Translations under genes and position numbers: made by a program
Shown here: positions 1 to 9,705 of the stretch, in pieces
Position numbering within the stretch: position 1 is the first letter of the stretch
Layout: the number at the start of each line of letters is the position of its first letter
Notes under the pieces: generated by a model
Told to the model about the DNA's origin: nothing
What the model saw: the letters and a program-made list of their open reading frames with translations, nothing else
Database searches by the model: none
Origin: Geosiphon pyriformis
Lineage: Eukaryota; Glomeromycota; Glomeromycetes; Archaeosporales; Geosiphonaceae
Length of the DNA stretch: 64,000 nt
Direction: 5' to 3'
Assembly (NCBI GenBank): GCA_016748015.1
Contig: JAAOMT010000602.1
Coordinates: 675,806-739,805, forward strand

Positions 1-157
1 TAGTAAATTTGCTTAAAAAATTTAGTATTGTTTTTATAAACTAGTTTTTGGACTATTGTAATACATGATTTACATAAAATATGTTTTATAAATAAAAAAA
101 ACTAGATCTTAGAGATCTAATTCCTAAATGGTTTAAATTTATTAAGAATAATAGTCT

Positions 158-168
158 GAATGGCAGTT
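158..168. repeat. Target-site duplication of LINE A, 3' side
   Basis: GAATGGCAGTT, identical to 2156-2166. It marks the point where LINE A entered LINE E, and deleting one copy restores E's reading frame. Confidence 0.85.
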
Positions 169-300
169 TTTTTTATTAACAGCTTAATAAGTGCAGCTCA
201 ATTACTATCTAGTATACAGAGTCAAGACAATAGATCCCAGCTAGACACAATTTATGTATTTACTACATGTAACTAATCATTCAGACTAATCAAAGCAATA

Positions 301-561
301 CTACACACTTATATAAACAGTAGCCATATTGTCCAAACCAGAATAAAACAAATAAAACTTATGGAAACCAAAACTGACTCCAAAAGAATCATCAATACCA
401 ATTAACCTAACCATACTGTTTGACAAATATTGCATTGAGCCACCAGATAAAGTCGGCAAAACTTCTGAATCACCAACCAAATTATTTCTTTCTATGTTAG
501 TTCTAAACCAGGACCTAAACCCCCATAACTCAGAATAGTAATGCACACATATGTTCCACAA
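301..561 (-). pseudogene. LINE A extreme C-terminus of ORF2
   Basis: Last 86 codons of ORF2 in element A, ending ...GLDNMATVYISV and TAG at 301-303. The same ending occurs in K (stop at 57473) and in B (18636-18836, minus). I recognise no domain. The 3' UTR begins directly after the stop. Confidence 0.7.
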
Positions 562-744
562 AAAATTAACAAGAATCCAAGCAGCCTCTTTGTGATCTCT
601 AAATATCTGTACAGCTTCTTCAAACTATTCCACAAGTACAAAGCTCTTGTAAAGTAGAGCATATAAGCCAATATCAGATACATATAAGAGAAGAGAGTCC
701 AAGACCACAGAAAGAACCAGGAGATAAGAACCAGTCAAGGACCT

Positions 745-972
745 CTAGACCAACACACGCTCAAACAAAATTTCTTTACAGAAGACAAATTTTTTGCTAC
801 AAGTGAAAACATGATCAAAGAACTCAACTTCTCCACAATTCAAACAAAAAACACCAGAATAGCTTTTGTTATAAAGTTTTTTTCTAACTGTGATAAGCAG
901 TCTGCCATACACAGTCTTCATAAAGTAAGAGTGCAAACCAGCTGAAGTTCTACTTGTAAATCCAGATAACAT
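745..972 (-). pseudogene. LINE A C-terminal zinc-finger region
   Basis: Region downstream of RNase H in LINE ORF2. It carries CLNCGEVEFFDHVFTC, a C-x2-C-x8-H-x4-C finger that recurs, more or less mutated, in LINEs B (28390-28450) and D (near 55850). In this LINE class the finger is expected to bind nucleic acid during target-primed reverse transcription. That role is taken from the family, not from direct evidence here. Confidence 0.75.
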
Positions 973-1065
973 GCCTGAATTCAGATGCCAAACGGCTACA
1001 GTCCTAATCCAATCAATGTTATAAACTAAAAAACCATTCAGAATTTTAGAACCAGGACCAACTTT

Positions 1066-1581
1066 CTAACATACATAATTCACAGATCTAAAAATGTCCT
1101 GAACAAAGTGTCGAATATTGCCAGATATAGGCATGCCATTGGCCATCAAAAAATGTTCATGCATGTTAGTCAGCAGCATTAAAGATGAGTAAGCAGAAAC
1201 ACTTGCCAACTCATTTACACAAACATTACTCAACACACCAGAGTGTTTTTTGATCTTCAACCAGGTCACAGAAATATTTTTACATTTAACCAAATTAGCA
1301 ATATGCCTTTTTTCTATCCAACAGCAATTATAAAAATCAAGACTGCTCATTCCCAACTCTAAAATGCATGTATTCAAAGCAGCTTGGGTGTCCAAGTTTA
1401 CCTCTATTGAACAAAAAAAAGGAACACATTCCAGTGCCAAAGCAATAGCTTGTAATTCAGTCATTGTCAAAAATAAGAGACTCACAATTCTAATTCCAAT
1501 GCCCAACCTAATATCAGGAAAAAATGCCATAGTGTTTTCAGCCACATCAACAGAACCAAGCTCTTTCAAAGAGCCATCCAT
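1066..1581 (-). pseudogene. LINE A RNase H domain
   Basis: 171-codon open stretch encoding most of the RNase H domain of LINE ORF2. It shows MDGSLKELG (catalytic Asp), MTELQAIALALE (catalytic Glu), VNLDTQ (second Asp) and KKHSGVLSNVCVNELA, where the His is kept but the last Asp of the usual RADELA is Asn. It aligns along its length with LINE B at 28800-29300. Codons before and after this stretch carry stops, so it is part of a broken ORF2 and not a free-standing gene. The ATG at its 5' end is internal to the domain. Confidence 0.85.
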
Positions 1582-2155
1582 AAAAACAGATATAGAATTC
1601 GACTACACCTCAAGCAAACCATCTTTCACATTAAAAAATTGACCTAAAAACAAAACATTACCAACATCCAAAGCAGTGTTTCTACTAGAAAGCATTGATG
1701 TAACAACCTTATCATGCAAAAACTTTGATACTAAGACAAACCAAAAAGACACAGGTCCTCTAGGATCAAGCCTTTTCCAATGCCAGAATGTCTGCCAATC
1801 CAGAATCCTGCTTCATTTGTCCAAAAGTCTGTTACAGAAAGCCACACCAAATTTTTTCAAAAAATGAATCTGTTTATAGTACAAGAAAGGTTCCAGAACA
1901 CTCAAAACAGGATACCTGCCAGGACCAAAAAAAGCACAAGACAAATTGTTTTTTATAGAGATATTGTTGTCCAAAAACACACACACTATTCCTACCAAAA
2001 AATTGTCAAAAGAACTAACATGCAGTTTCACTAAATGCTATAAGAAATTCAAAGAGGCCCAATCCAAAACTTGTAAATCTAAGAAATGGTAATCAAAAAG
2101 CCAGCCAATGATTCCAGATGAATTAGAAAAAACAATAACCAAAGCAGACTTCTCC

Positions 2156-2166
2156 GAATGGCAGTT
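2156..2166. repeat. Target-site duplication of LINE A, 5' side
   Basis: Second copy of GAATGGCAGTT. Two further bases upstream match with one difference (CT/CC). Confidence 0.85.
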
Positions 2167-2228
2167 GTACTTTAATATATTGTTTTATTTTTAGTAGCTG
2201 CTTATATAATATTGGCTTAATTAAAGAG

Positions 2229-2489
2229 TATCTTATAAAAAAAGGGACTAATAAAATAATTGTTTACATAGATGATTCAGTTAAAAATTTGGAATTTATA
2301 AACACTTATGATAGTGCTGCTACTTATTTTTTACATGTTGACATAAGTATAAAAGTTAAGGTTTATGGCTTATTTTTCTCAATTCTTGTAAAATTGCAGA
2401 TTATTGTTCTTGTATTAAACTGTATTCATGTAACCAGTTTGGTAGAATTGTTTACAAATAGTTATGCATTATTAGATTTGTGTGTTTGA
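2229..2489 (+). pseudogene. LINE E RNase H domain remnant
   Basis: RNase H-like stretch of LINE ORF2, which degrades the RNA strand of the cDNA hybrid. Visible landmarks are VYIDDS (first catalytic Asp region, DGS decayed to DDS), then a hydrophobic strand, and LVKLQIIVLVLNCI, the equivalent of the AELQAIALALE helix whose Glu has been lost to Lys. It aligns with LINE B at 29250-28950 on the minus strand. The stop at 2487 and the missing Glu mean it is dead. Downstream to 3550 the frame is full of stops, with only scattered similarity to the zinc-finger end. Confidence 0.7.
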
Positions 2490-3720
2490 TCATAAAAAAC
2501 ATCAAATTAGATTTTTGCAATAAATATTGAATAAAAAAAAAGTATATTTATTAAATTATTATGTCAAAAAATCTGTCAATTAACTGAAACAAAATCAAAA
2601 GTTATTCTGAAGTTATTAACAATAAATGTACAAATTTTTTTGTTGATGCTGCTACTATGTCTAATTTTATATTGTCTATTAGAATATCTTATCACTTTCT
2701 TACTATAAAAGGCAAATCTATTTCTGAAAATATCTGTCATTTTGTTAAGAGTTTTTTTAAGACTGTTAGTTTTCTCAACTAAAAATTTAAGTATATAAAT
2801 AATATTGTGAACAAATTTTTTTGCAATCTTATTAATATGTATTAAACTTTTAGTATATGATATTCTAATAATTAAATTTGGTTTGGCTTTACAAGCTTTG
2901 CTTTTGTAGTATTTTAGTTATATTTTATAAAAGCTTTATATTATCAACTGCTCATAGTCAAGAAAAAAAAATTATATGATCTGAGTTATCCTAATATATT
3001 GTGCATTTAATATGAACTAACAAAAAACCCAAATTATATATTTTTATATATACACAATAATTATGCCAGAAGAGATTTGATCTCAAATACTATTAAAAAA
3101 TAGATTGGCTTACTAAGTATCTATATAGCTAACTGTATAGTAATTTATTCTTTTTGTAAAGCTGAATTTTTTAATTATTTATATATATTATTATCTAAAG
3201 ATTTCATGATAAAAAATTAAGTAATTAATATGACAAGTTTATTAGGAAACAAATTAAATTATGAATCATTAGTCATTAATTTGGTTTAGTGTTTTACCAA
3301 AGATTACAGATTTAACATATGATTACTAATGGCTAAATTGAGAGCCTATTATGAAAACTATAGCTTATTACTATATAATAGATCTGTAATTTTAGCCATA
3401 ATTGGTTTAATTTCTGTATAATTTAATAAAACAATTCACAATTTTGGCATCAAACTGGATGTCTATATTTGCTTTGGTTTACATACTTATTTAAACAATA
3501 TACAGTTTGGTTTCTTGTAAAACTTCTTTATAATAAGTAATTTAAGTATATAGTACTGTTTTAATTGGCTAAATAGCTGGTTATATATAGAAAAAGCATA
3601 AGCTATATTTAATATAAAATTTTGTATAATTATATGTTTTTAGGTAGTAATTAGACTACACTCATTAAACTTAATAAAAAAAAAAAAAAAACAATAATAA
3701 CAATAAAAAAAATAAAAATT

Positions 3721-4570
3721 AGTATTTTATTAATAATTATAATTAAAAATTATTAGTTTAAAATAATAAATATAGTAATTATACTTTTGGTTTTTATTAA
3801 TATAATTTAATAATAAAATTAAATAACAATTGTAATTTAAATTTATGTATTTTTATTATAATTTTGGTTTAAAATAGCTATTAATCTAAAAATTAAAAAT
3901 AATTTTAATTATTTGGTTATATAATTATTAATTATTTTTTCTATTAATTAATATTATTTAAATATATATTTATTTTTAATTATTTTTAATATTTCTGAAA
4001 TTTTTGTTATTTTATTGTTTATTTTTATTATTTATTTAAATAATAATAAATTTTATTTTAATGCTTAATAAAACTAAATTAATATATATTAAAACTATAT
4101 TTTAATTTTTACATAATTTTTTTAATTTAAAACTAATTATTAAAAACAATATTTGGCTTTTTGTATAAAATTTATGAAACAGGAATTAAAATGATTCAGC
4201 AATATTGATTAATTGATGGAGATAATTTTTTTTGATCCAATAAAGTAAAAAACTTGATTTTTCAAGTCCGTATTAATGGAAGCCTTGAATAAGAAAGAAT
4301 TAATCACTCTTTTTCTTTAAATATGGTCTAAAACTATTGATTTATGAAAAAATTTTCTGAAAAAAATCTTATTTTGGATGAAACAGCATTTAAATATTAT
4401 TATTTAAATAAATTTGTTAATTTACTTTTTTTTATTTTTAAAATTGCAAAAATTTTTATGTTTTTAATTTTAATTTTGTTTTTGTTATTATTGTTTTATT
4501 GTAATATTTTTAAAAAATATTTTTAATATTAAGTTGAAGTTTATTAATTAATAATAACATAATATTATTT
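3721..4570. other. AT-rich intergenic DNA with a small less-AT island
   Basis: Mostly low-complexity A/T. The stretch 4170-4350 is less skewed and contains GAAGCC, GGATGAAAC and similar words, and a 60-codon ORF at 4344-4526 starts there. It is hydrophobic through base composition only (Phe, Leu, Ile, Asn and Tyr). No family is recognisable. It could be a scrap of a decayed host gene, and I would not annotate a protein. Confidence 0.4.
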
Positions 4571-4589
4571 ATTTTAAGTTTTATGTATT

Positions 4590-4850
4590 TTTTTGTTGTT
4601 ATAAAATATAATTCAATTATTAATTATAACATAAAATTTTAAAAATCCTATAAATAATCACAATTTATATGCTTTTTACATATAAAAAGCTATTTAAATC
4701 AATTAAAAATAAATTATACTAAACCAAAAAAAACCAAAAATAAATTCAATTTTCTAATTTTATTAATATAAATATTTAAATTACAAATATTAAAAATAAA
4801 CTTACTTAAAAACAATTTATTTTTTTTAATATTATTCTTAATATTAAATA
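4590..4850 (-). mobile_element. ORF1-only element G, 3' segment
   Basis: The 3' part of an old minus-strand ORF1-only LINE. Reverse-complemented, 4690-4840 matches the last ORF1 codons of element F (FDSRNLNGIIERIYG region) and 4590-4690 matches F's 3' UTR. Almost every difference turns C/G into T/A. F split this copy; its continuation is at 17014-18209 and 34963-35525. Confidence 0.65.
4841..4850. repeat. Candidate target duplication of element F, left
   Basis: ATATTAAATA, identical to 17014-17023 directly after F's tail. The sequence is AT-only, so support is moderate. The G alignment across the site lacks about 30 bases, so a small target deletion is also possible. Confidence 0.5.
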
Positions 4851-4875
4851 AAAAACTCTTTGTTTCCTTAATTTT

Positions 4876-6193
4876 ATGACCACGACCAGAGCAAAAAGTA
4901 AAAAAGCTGTACCTGATATTTGTCCTGAGATATCTAATAAAATTTCAACCAGAAGAGCTCTCTCTGTTGTAAAAGCAACTAGGCAAAACGTTTTAAAAGC
5001 TTTCCTCTTACCCAGTAATTGTGATAAGCTGCCTTTAGTAGTCGCTAAAGTAACTTTCTTATCTTTGACTGGTTTTTCACCAGTCAAAGTCTCCTCAAAG
5101 AGACATACCTGGGTTAGTCCCAGTGTTGCCTCCACTCCAACCAAAAGCCCAAAAGTTTTTAATAATAGACCAGTGAATAAGCTGGTATTTCCCTCTATAG
5201 CTTCAACATCTGGTGCTGCTAGCACTTCTTCAAAAAAAATGGTCAAAAAGACCAAAAGTTCAGAAAAGTGAGAGCAGTCGCTTGCCTCTGCTATTGTTAC
5301 ACCGAATTCCTTTGTGGTTCCCAATGAGATCTTAGATGAGATCTCCATAGTATTATCCAGCACGTCATCCAAGATGGGCCAAGATCAACCATTGGCTGTG
5401 TTGCCAAATGTGATGTCTTCTGGCAGATCATTACTGGTTTTAGAAGCAAAACAATCTTCTTCTGTTGGGTTACCTGTTCTTGGAAACTGGGCTGATCAAA
5501 TGGAAACTAATTCATCTTCTCTTCTAGTTTCTGGTGCTACTTCTGGTGGTGCTTGGGAAACTATTACTAGTCATCAAAGGTTTGCTGGGTGGGTGGCCTC
5601 TACTCTGGTGTCTGGTACTACTTTTAAGATTAAATTGGCTTATGTTAAGACTGTTTTTCAGTCTGTGCATAGTTTCTTGAATGCTAAATCTGTTTTGAAA
5701 GACAATGTAAAGCTTTTCTGTGTGGAGTTTGCTTCTCAACAGTCTTTGGAAGCTGTGTTTCTGGTTGAGCTTACAAGCTCTGTTTGTTTGACCACTTTCA
5801 AAATTGCCAAGTCTTTGGTGGTTTCTGAATCTGGTTCTTTTCCTGCTGCTGTTGTGCTGCATGATGTATCTTTGGGTGTGTCTGCTATTGACGTTAAGTT
5901 GGCTTTTAGTGTGTTTGGTAGTGTTACTTGTGTTGTGCTGAAGCCTGCTGGTGTTTGGCAATATGTGATGGTTCATTTTGAAAAGTTGGACTCTGCTGTG
6001 TCTGCCTTGAAGTATTGGTCAGTCTTGATAGGCAAGGATAGTATTAGAATCCTCTCTCTGGTGAATCAAAATAAGACTATTTTATTTCGTGATAAGTTTA
6101 AGGCCAAATTAGTCAACCTTTTCCCTGGCTGTACCACTTTTGAAATCAGTAATATGATTTCTCAGATTGGTAGTCAAACATGTTTCATCCCTC
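4876..6193 (+). pseudogene. LINE ORF1 of element F, N-terminal part with RRM-like fold
   Basis: ORF1-type nucleic-acid-binding protein. Residues 1-131 are basic and Ser/Thr-rich (KSKKA, STSSKKMVKKTKSSEK), and one TGA at 5269 interrupts the frame. The frame then stays open to the LTR insertion at 6193. Residues about 320-395 (nt 5845-6060) look like an RRM: AAVVLHDVS (strand 1), a helix, VTCVVLKPAGVWQYVMVHF (strands 2-3), and a second helix. The ATG at 4876 is the first in the element, and the downstream ATG at 5314 is in the same frame. The rest of the protein resumes at 16080 in frame. The likely role is RNP formation with LINE RNA, inferred from the family. Confidence 0.8.
6190..6193. repeat. 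4-bp target duplication of LTR element 1, left
   Basis: CCTC, repeated at 16076-16079. Removing one copy plus the element restores the ORF1 frame of element F. Confidence 0.9.
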
Positions 6194-6411
6194 TGTTACC
6201 AGACGAAATTAGAGATATCATTTAGCATGAAACTATCTTATAATTCTTATCATTAATTAGCATATATTATCATTTCAAATTATCACTTATTACATTAGCA
6301 AAAATGTCCAAAATTATCATTTAATTAATAACCCAAATTGTACACAACACAAATGTAACCTAATTGCGATGATCAATCATGTAATACCCCAAACTATGTA
6401 ACATTCAAAAG

Positions 6412-6521
6412 TTTGCCAAAATTTATAAAAATTTGCTGAAATAATTGATAGTTTACCGAAATATCTAATAGTTCGCAGAAATAACTTGTAGTTCACCGAA
6501 ATGTATCTTTAGTTCAGCGAA
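6412..6521 (+). promoter_or_regulatory. U3 array of six palindromic 9-mers, 20-21 bp apart
   Basis: Copies of a 9-mer with consensus TTCGCCGAA start at 6412, 6432, 6452, 6472, 6492 and 6513, mostly with one or two transitions each. The consensus is a palindrome around the central C. The spacing puts every copy on the same face of the helix, which suggests sites for a dimeric transcription factor. The array lies 53 bp upstream of the TATA box. Confidence 0.65.
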
Positions 6522-6573
6522 ATTGTAGAAAATAGCAAAGTTCAAGTTTATAGAATAGTGTTACGACAAATTG

Positions 6574-6580
6574 TATAAAA
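6574..6580 (+). promoter_or_regulatory. TATA box of LTR 1
   Basis: TATAAAA in the context TTGTATAAAAGAAGAGC. The same word occurs in the LTRs of element 3 (37059-37065), at the matching place after the U3 array. It is the likely promoter of the genomic RNA. Confidence 0.65.
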
Positions 6581-6872
6581 GAAGAGCTTCTCTCTTTGAA
6601 AAAATGTATCTTACTTTAGATTTATCACTTAGAACCATTCCTACACACACAAAAAAAATAAATATCAAATAATTCAAAAAACCAAATTCTTTAATTATTA
6701 CACTTGGAAAATCCCCAAAACTCAACTAATGTTTTGAAATTGATTAGCTACCAATTTCAATAAACTGTTAATGACTCCAGGCCTGAATCAAAAACGTTTC
6801 TCTTGATAAAATCCTATTTCTTTTACATTTCTTTTATTTTTATTTTTATTTTCTTATTATAATTATTAGGAT

Positions 6873-6999
6873 AGCCTACAGACGAGATTCCTGTAGAAGA
6901 GTTGACTTTCACAGCAAAGTAACTACACATATTTTTAGTGAGCTTCCAGACGAGCAATTCCTGGGAAAGAGTTGATGTTTACTACAACGTAACTACATA
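6873..6999 (+). repeat. Imperfect 58-bp duplication inside LTR 1
   Basis: Units at 6873-6929 and 6941-6999 share CAGACGAG, ATTCCTG, AAGAGTTGA and GTAACTACA. The same pair is present in the LTRs of element 3 and in the solo LTR, so the duplication predates the split of these copies. It lies near the end of the LTR, in the presumed R/U5 part. Confidence 0.6.
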
Positions 7000-7178
7000 A
7001 AGTAACTGGCAAGGAATTGGCCATTCCACTTATAAGCCCAGCAGTTCAAATTATAGGAGATAATTTGAAGATAAAATTCAGTTACTGGAGGTTCAACTAC
7101 TTCCTAGAAACGTGAATTCACAACAAAATTAACATTAACAACATTTGAGAAAAGAGACCAAAAACCTCCAGTAACATT

Positions 7179-7192
7179 TGGTGCTCTTCCAC
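7179..7192 (+). other. Putative primer-binding site of element 1
   Basis: TGGTGCTCTTCCAC starts two bases after the LTR. All three elements begin the internal region with TTTGGTG, and TGG pairs with the CCA end of a tRNA. I do not assign the tRNA. Confidence 0.5.
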
Positions 7193-7221
7193 AGAAACAA
7201 CACAGCAAAAACAACTTCAAA

Positions 7222-8964
7222 GTGGCAACCACACCAGACACAACAACTCTAGAGTATTACCAATCAATTTACACCCACTGCAAGCAAAAATTCAACATTC
7301 TAGACGGAATTGAAATTGTCAAGAAATCAGTATACCAATACATTGAAAACTGCATCAACAATTATCTTTTTGGAAATTACAATATCTCAGAAGTTAGAAG
7401 CAACCTTTACAATAATTTAGCACACTATTCACAATTGGAAACTGAAGACCTTAACAGTAAAACACTTGCCACTTACTTTCACAAACTTAATTTCAACATT
7501 ATCAAATACTGTGAAGAAACATATCCAGTGCAGTCTCAATACACTATTGATTTTGAATCAGAAACAAAAACAAACAACAAAGGCAAAAACAAATTGAAGC
7601 AATACTCAAGAACCACCCCAAATACTCCAACACTACTAAAAACAACTGCCAACCATTTACAAACACCTGAACAAGGAACCAGTTCAAAACTTCCACTTAC
7701 TATTACACCTTTTCCAGCTTCACTTGCATAAGCACAAATGCCTAATTCACCCTTGAATCAATTTGCAAGACCAGAAGATTTTACAGCACTCAAAAGTCCT
7801 ATCAGACAACAAGAACCCCTTTAAACTAGTTCCAATCACCTTGATTTTTTAGCTGAAAATCAAAGTGAACACTCTGAGACAACAGCAAACGAAGAAAACA
7901 ACTCTGAAATAACTGAAGAAGAATCAATAGACAATGAAAAAGAAGAAGACAAAATGACAACATACATCGCAAAAATCCCTGAATTCAATGGAGAAGATAT
8001 TGAGACCAGTCCCCAAGAATGGCTTGACCAAGTTACTAAAGCTGGAGATGCAAATGGATGGAATGCTGCCAGAATGTTAAGAACAATTCTCTACTTTCTC
8101 AAAGGAACAGCAGGAGAATGGTTTGAAAACCTGGCTGCCCCATTCAATGATTGGAACGCTTTTAAAGCAGCTTTCCTTAAACAGTTCACCGACAATAATA
8201 CCTCCATCACTCTTCGCAATTGTTTTCGAAATATCAAACAAGAACCCTCCGAATTCATTATGACTTATATTGGGAAATTCAACAAACTTCTCAAACAGAT
8301 TCGCCAACTTGAGACAAACAATTATTATTCTGATGCTCAAATCTTGGATCAATTTATTGCTGGTCTAAAAGATAAACTAATTAAAAAAGTTCGCCCACAT
8401 GCGCCAGAAGATTTAAACTCTGCCATACAGTATGTGAAAAGATACAAAATGGCCATGGAAGAGGCCAACTGCACAAAACTTGTAAATTTGGCAATTGGAA
8501 AAACCAGCTCAACAGCCGAGAAAAAAATTGACCAACTTACAAAGAAGGTTGAAAACTATTTCACCAATCAACAACAACAGCAACCCCAAAGATATCAACC
8601 ACCCCAAAGACGAAATCAAAATAACTTTGCACCACTTTCCAATAACCAGCCTTAGAATTGCCATTACTGTGAAATCTCTGGCCACTGGAAAAGAGATTGC
8701 AGAAAGCTACAACGAGACCAACAAAATAGGAGTAATTAACATTACCCTCCACCACAGCAATCTTATTATCAACCACCACCACCAGCTTACTATCCACCAA
8801 GACCCCAATACCAAAATAACTATTATCAGCCAGCCCCACAGCCAATCCAACAGCAATACCAACAACTGCTCACACAACATTATCAAGTACCTGTTCGAAG
8901 ACTGATTACACAAAATCAATTTATATTACAAAACCGATACCAAGTAAACAACAATAGAATCAGT
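7222..8964 (+). pseudogene. Gag region of element 1: N-domain, capsid, CCHC knuckle
   Basis: N-terminal domain at 7222-7728 (residues 1-169), rich in Tyr and Asn, with no recognised fold. An acidic linker follows. The capsid-like core, from 7954 to about 8480, resembles the retrotransposon gag family (EWLDQV, ILYFLKGTAGEWFENL, FKAAFLKQF, MTYIGKFNKLLKQI, ILDQFIAGL). One zinc knuckle lies at 8659-8700, CHYCEISGHWKRDC (C-x2-C-x4-H-x4-C), right after the TAG at 8653. A Gln/Pro/Tyr-rich linker then leads to the protease. The protein would form the RNA-packaging particle. Confidence 0.88.
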
Positions 8965-9564
8965 TTGAACAACCAATTGGTTCTCCAAAATTCCACTCAG
9001 CCAAGACCCAACCACTACTACACTCAATCCAGTTATTTAACAATGCCAGAAGAACAGGATTTTCACCATACTGCACTCTCAGAAGGTAGAGCTGCAGCAC
9101 AACAACAACCAAACCTTTCCTATACTCCCACCACAATTTCACCAGCCAGAATCGCTGAAAACACTAACCTTTCAAATATATTCCCTTTTGAGTTCGAAGC
9201 AAATGAGTCACCATTTCTGCTTAGCAATGCAGCTGCCAATGAACAAAAAGCAATCACAGCCATGTACACTGAAGCCAAAGTTGAAGAAAAGACAATTCAC
9301 TTGATCCTAGACAGTAGATCCGCCGGAAGCATTATCACTTACCAGTTAATGCAACAGTTGAAAAGAAATGTCGACCGACCAGCTCAAACAGTAATTGTTA
9401 CTGCTGATGGCATGAAAAAGACCCCAGTAGGAGAAATTGACAATTTTCTGTTCACTCTTGATGGAATCACTATTCCAGTCAAAGTTCTTGTAATGGACAC
9501 ACCCCAGTACCAAGCTCTCATCAGAAATGATTGGCTTCAAAAAGCCAATGCTAATCTGAATTAG
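8965..9564 (+). pseudogene. Aspartic protease region of element 1
   Basis: Retropepsin-like domain that would cut the polyprotein. The core at about 9235-9560 has ITAMYTEAKV, the active-site strand ILDSRSAGSII, TVIVTADG and the C-terminal IRNDWLQ. The usual triad is DSG or DTG; here the Gly is Arg (AGA). Element 2 shows the same DSRSAG, whereas element 3 has NSGSAG. Loss of this Gly should disable the enzyme unless DSR is a clade feature. The region ends at the TAG at 9562. Confidence 0.82.
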
Positions 9565-9705
9565 GAAACACAAGAGTTAACAATCTCCTACTAAGGACAA
9601 CACACCTGAGTACCTGCCACTTGTGGTACATTCAACAAACGCTCTGAAAAAGCCCCAGCTTTTGAATTTGAACCAGAAGAAGAAAAACCAATAATCAAAA
9701 CATTC

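Larger units (their letters stand above)
169..2155 (-). mobile_element. 5'-truncated LINE (element A)
   Basis: Minus-strand LINE truncated in the C-terminal part of the reverse transcriptase. In order from 2155 downward: post-RT region (FLDLQVL...), RNase H, a CCHC-type finger, the C-terminal segment ending near 301, and a 3' UTR with an A-rich tail near 170-180. It is flanked by GAATGGCAGTT at 158-168 and 2156-2166. The matching flanks are an 11-bp target duplication, as expected of target-primed reverse transcription. It inserted into LINE E. Its coding part is GC-richer than its surroundings, so it is a younger insertion. Confidence 0.85.
1..3720 (+). mobile_element. Old LINE 3' fragment (element E), split by LINE A
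   Basis: Decayed plus-strand LINE running from before the window edge through RNase H to its 3' tail. Removing LINE A (about 169-2155) and one copy of the target duplication joins 1-168 to 2167 onward in one frame. The joined sequence reads KKLDLR...PKWF and then the RNase H start VYIDDSVK, which matches the order in the other LINEs here. The 3' end keeps the family's UTR ending (ACTCATTAAA) followed by about 17 A at 3679-3695. It is the older of the two LINEs at this spot, because A lies inside it and its codons are far more AT-biased. The 5' part is outside the window. Confidence 0.8.
6194..7176 (+). repeat. 5' LTR of element 1
   Basis: 983 bp, exactly the length of the 3' LTR. It starts TGTTACC and ends GTAACA. 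It contains a U3 palindrome array (6412-6521), a TATA box (6574-6580), an AATAAA signal (6657-6662) and an imperfect 58-bp duplication (6873-6999). In the first 510 bp I count about 28 differences from the 3' LTR, all transitions. Confidence 0.93.

Noticed and set aside
1-3720. A and E as one 5'-inverted (twin-primed) LINE insertion
   Set aside because: The two pieces overlap in content (both include RNase H and the 3' end), differ in age, and A has its own target duplication inside E.
4344-4526. Small membrane protein gene
   Set aside because: 60 codons dominated by Phe, Leu, Ile, Asn and Lys in AT-rich DNA. The hydrophobicity follows from base composition, and there is no similarity or context.
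4806-5372. 188-codon minus-strand ORF opposite LINE F ORF1
   Set aside because: It is a shadow of ORF1. The same shadow, with many changes, appears opposite H, and the plus-strand frame carries the recognisable protein.
5524-5976. 150-codon minus-strand ORF in F
   Set aside because: Antisense of the RRM-containing ORF1; no independent support.
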